NCBI GenBank assembly: GCA_035938215.1
Contig: DASZHC010000137.1
Location: 1-5,328, forward strand
Origin: DASZHC01 sp035938215
Lineage (GTDB): Bacteria; Verrucomicrobiota; Verrucomicrobiia; Chthoniobacterales; JAFAMB01
DNA: 5,328 nucleotides
Reading direction: 5' to 3'
Below are positions 5,028 through 5,328 of this stretch, in pieces. Positions within the stretch are counted from its first letter, which is position 1. Each line of letters starts with the position of its first letter. The translations under genes were made by a program, and so were the position numbers. The notes below the pieces were generated by a model, which was not told the origin of the DNA, searched no databases, and saw nothing but the letters and a program-made list of their open reading frames with translations.

Positions 5028-5328
5028 ATGAAGATCTTTGTTGGTTACGGTTACAATGAACGCGATGAGTGGATCGAGGATTCTGCTTTCCGATTGGTCA
5101 AGGCGTTCGGCGATGAAGTTACGAGCGGCAAGGAAATCTTTGGCCAGATTCTCGACATCGGTGTGCGCGACGAGATTGCCCGGAGCCATGCTCTGATCGG
5201 CTTTACAACCCGCCGCGGTCGACCCGCACACAGGCGAGGAGGCCATATCATTGAAGCTTCATACTTTTCCATTTCGTTTTCAGTGCGTCTTTCGCAGCAT
5301 CCCTTTGATCATCGAGTTGATCCAGACG
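5028..5328 (+). pseudogene. TIR-like domain protein, N-terminal part, disrupted or partial
   Basis: ATG at 5028 starts MKIFVGYGYNERDEWIEDSA, continues with FGDEVTSGKE and reaches HALIGFTTRR at about residue 63. This layout (β-strand IFVGYGYN, RDxWI helix, a charged xEVxxGKE step, then ALIGFTTRR) is that of TIR-like N-terminal domains found on many bacterial signalling and defence proteins. Members may act as NAD-related enzymes or scaffolds; the catalytic Glu region would lie further on. The frame stays open to the window edge. After TTRR, however, it becomes GRPAHRRGG and serine/phenylalanine-rich text without family resemblance, while a minus-strand frame looks coding there. I infer a break near 5217-5247. 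No Shine-Dalgarno sequence is visible. If the frame is intact beyond the edge, the gene would simply be partial. Confidence 0.5.
5248..5328 (-). CDS. C-terminal end of a gene entering from the right edge
   Basis: The minus strand reads open from the window edge (5328) to TGA at 5248-5250. It encodes RLDQLDDQRDAAKDALKTKW then KSMKLQ, a charged helical or coiled-coil-like tail with a basic end. This looks more like protein than the plus-strand reading over the same bases. Only 26 residues are visible, so the product is unknown. Its presence is the main reason to think the TIR-like gene is cut. Confidence 0.3.
   Translation of the reverse strand, partial: RLDQLDDQRDAAKDALKTKWKSMKLQ

Noticed and set aside
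1..5328. CRISPR array
   Set aside because: No regularly spaced repeats of suitable length are present.

Overview
This is bacterial accessory DNA of roughly 50-55% GC. The evidence is a tRNA-Gln 3' fragment, a tyrosine recombinase, an insertion-sequence transposase remnant and an SRAP/YedK-type gene remnant. I cannot assign a phylum. Apart from one well-preserved gene, most of what can be recognised is truncated or frameshifted. The window therefore reads as a repeatedly rearranged island or integration hot spot.

Left end (1-375). The window opens on the 3' half of a tRNA-Gln(CUG) gene: anticodon loop, T arm and acceptor 3' strand, without a matching D arm. That is the usual trace left by an integrase recombining in a tRNA gene. 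Two very short plus-strand frames (31 and 43 codons) follow, each overlapping the next start by ATGA, and the chain runs into the main gene.

Main gene (376-1437). It encodes a 353-residue protein with a C-terminal FYVE-type zinc finger that keeps all eight Zn-ligand cysteines, the WxxD motif and the RRHHCRxCG motif. The roughly 280 residues before it match no family I recognise. FYVE fingers are typically eukaryotic PI3P-binding modules, so this is the most notable object in the window. My inference is a protein that acts on or in eukaryotic cells, or a domain reused inside the bacterium; the sequence alone cannot choose.

Middle (1457-4100). A convergent SRAP gene has lost its N-terminal half. 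After about 400 bases with no identifiable gene come the last 49 residues of a transposase and, a few bases later, a fragment of a TIR-like/DUF4062-like protein. From about 2700 to 3930 lie several short, coding-looking frames on both strands that overlap or break into one another. They look like decayed small genes and I cannot name them.

Right end (4105-5328). A tyrosine recombinase keeps its full catalytic set (R, K, HxxR, H, Y) but lacks its N-terminal portion and is split by one extra G near 4266-4268. It is followed by the N-terminal part of a second TIR-like protein, open to the window edge but losing family resemblance near 5217. The C-terminal end of a minus-strand frame enters from the right edge.

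How they fit together: the tRNA fragment and recombinase explain how DNA arrived here. The transposase remnant and cut SRAP and TIR-like genes record later rearrangement. The FYVE gene is the one sizeable gene that still looks intact.
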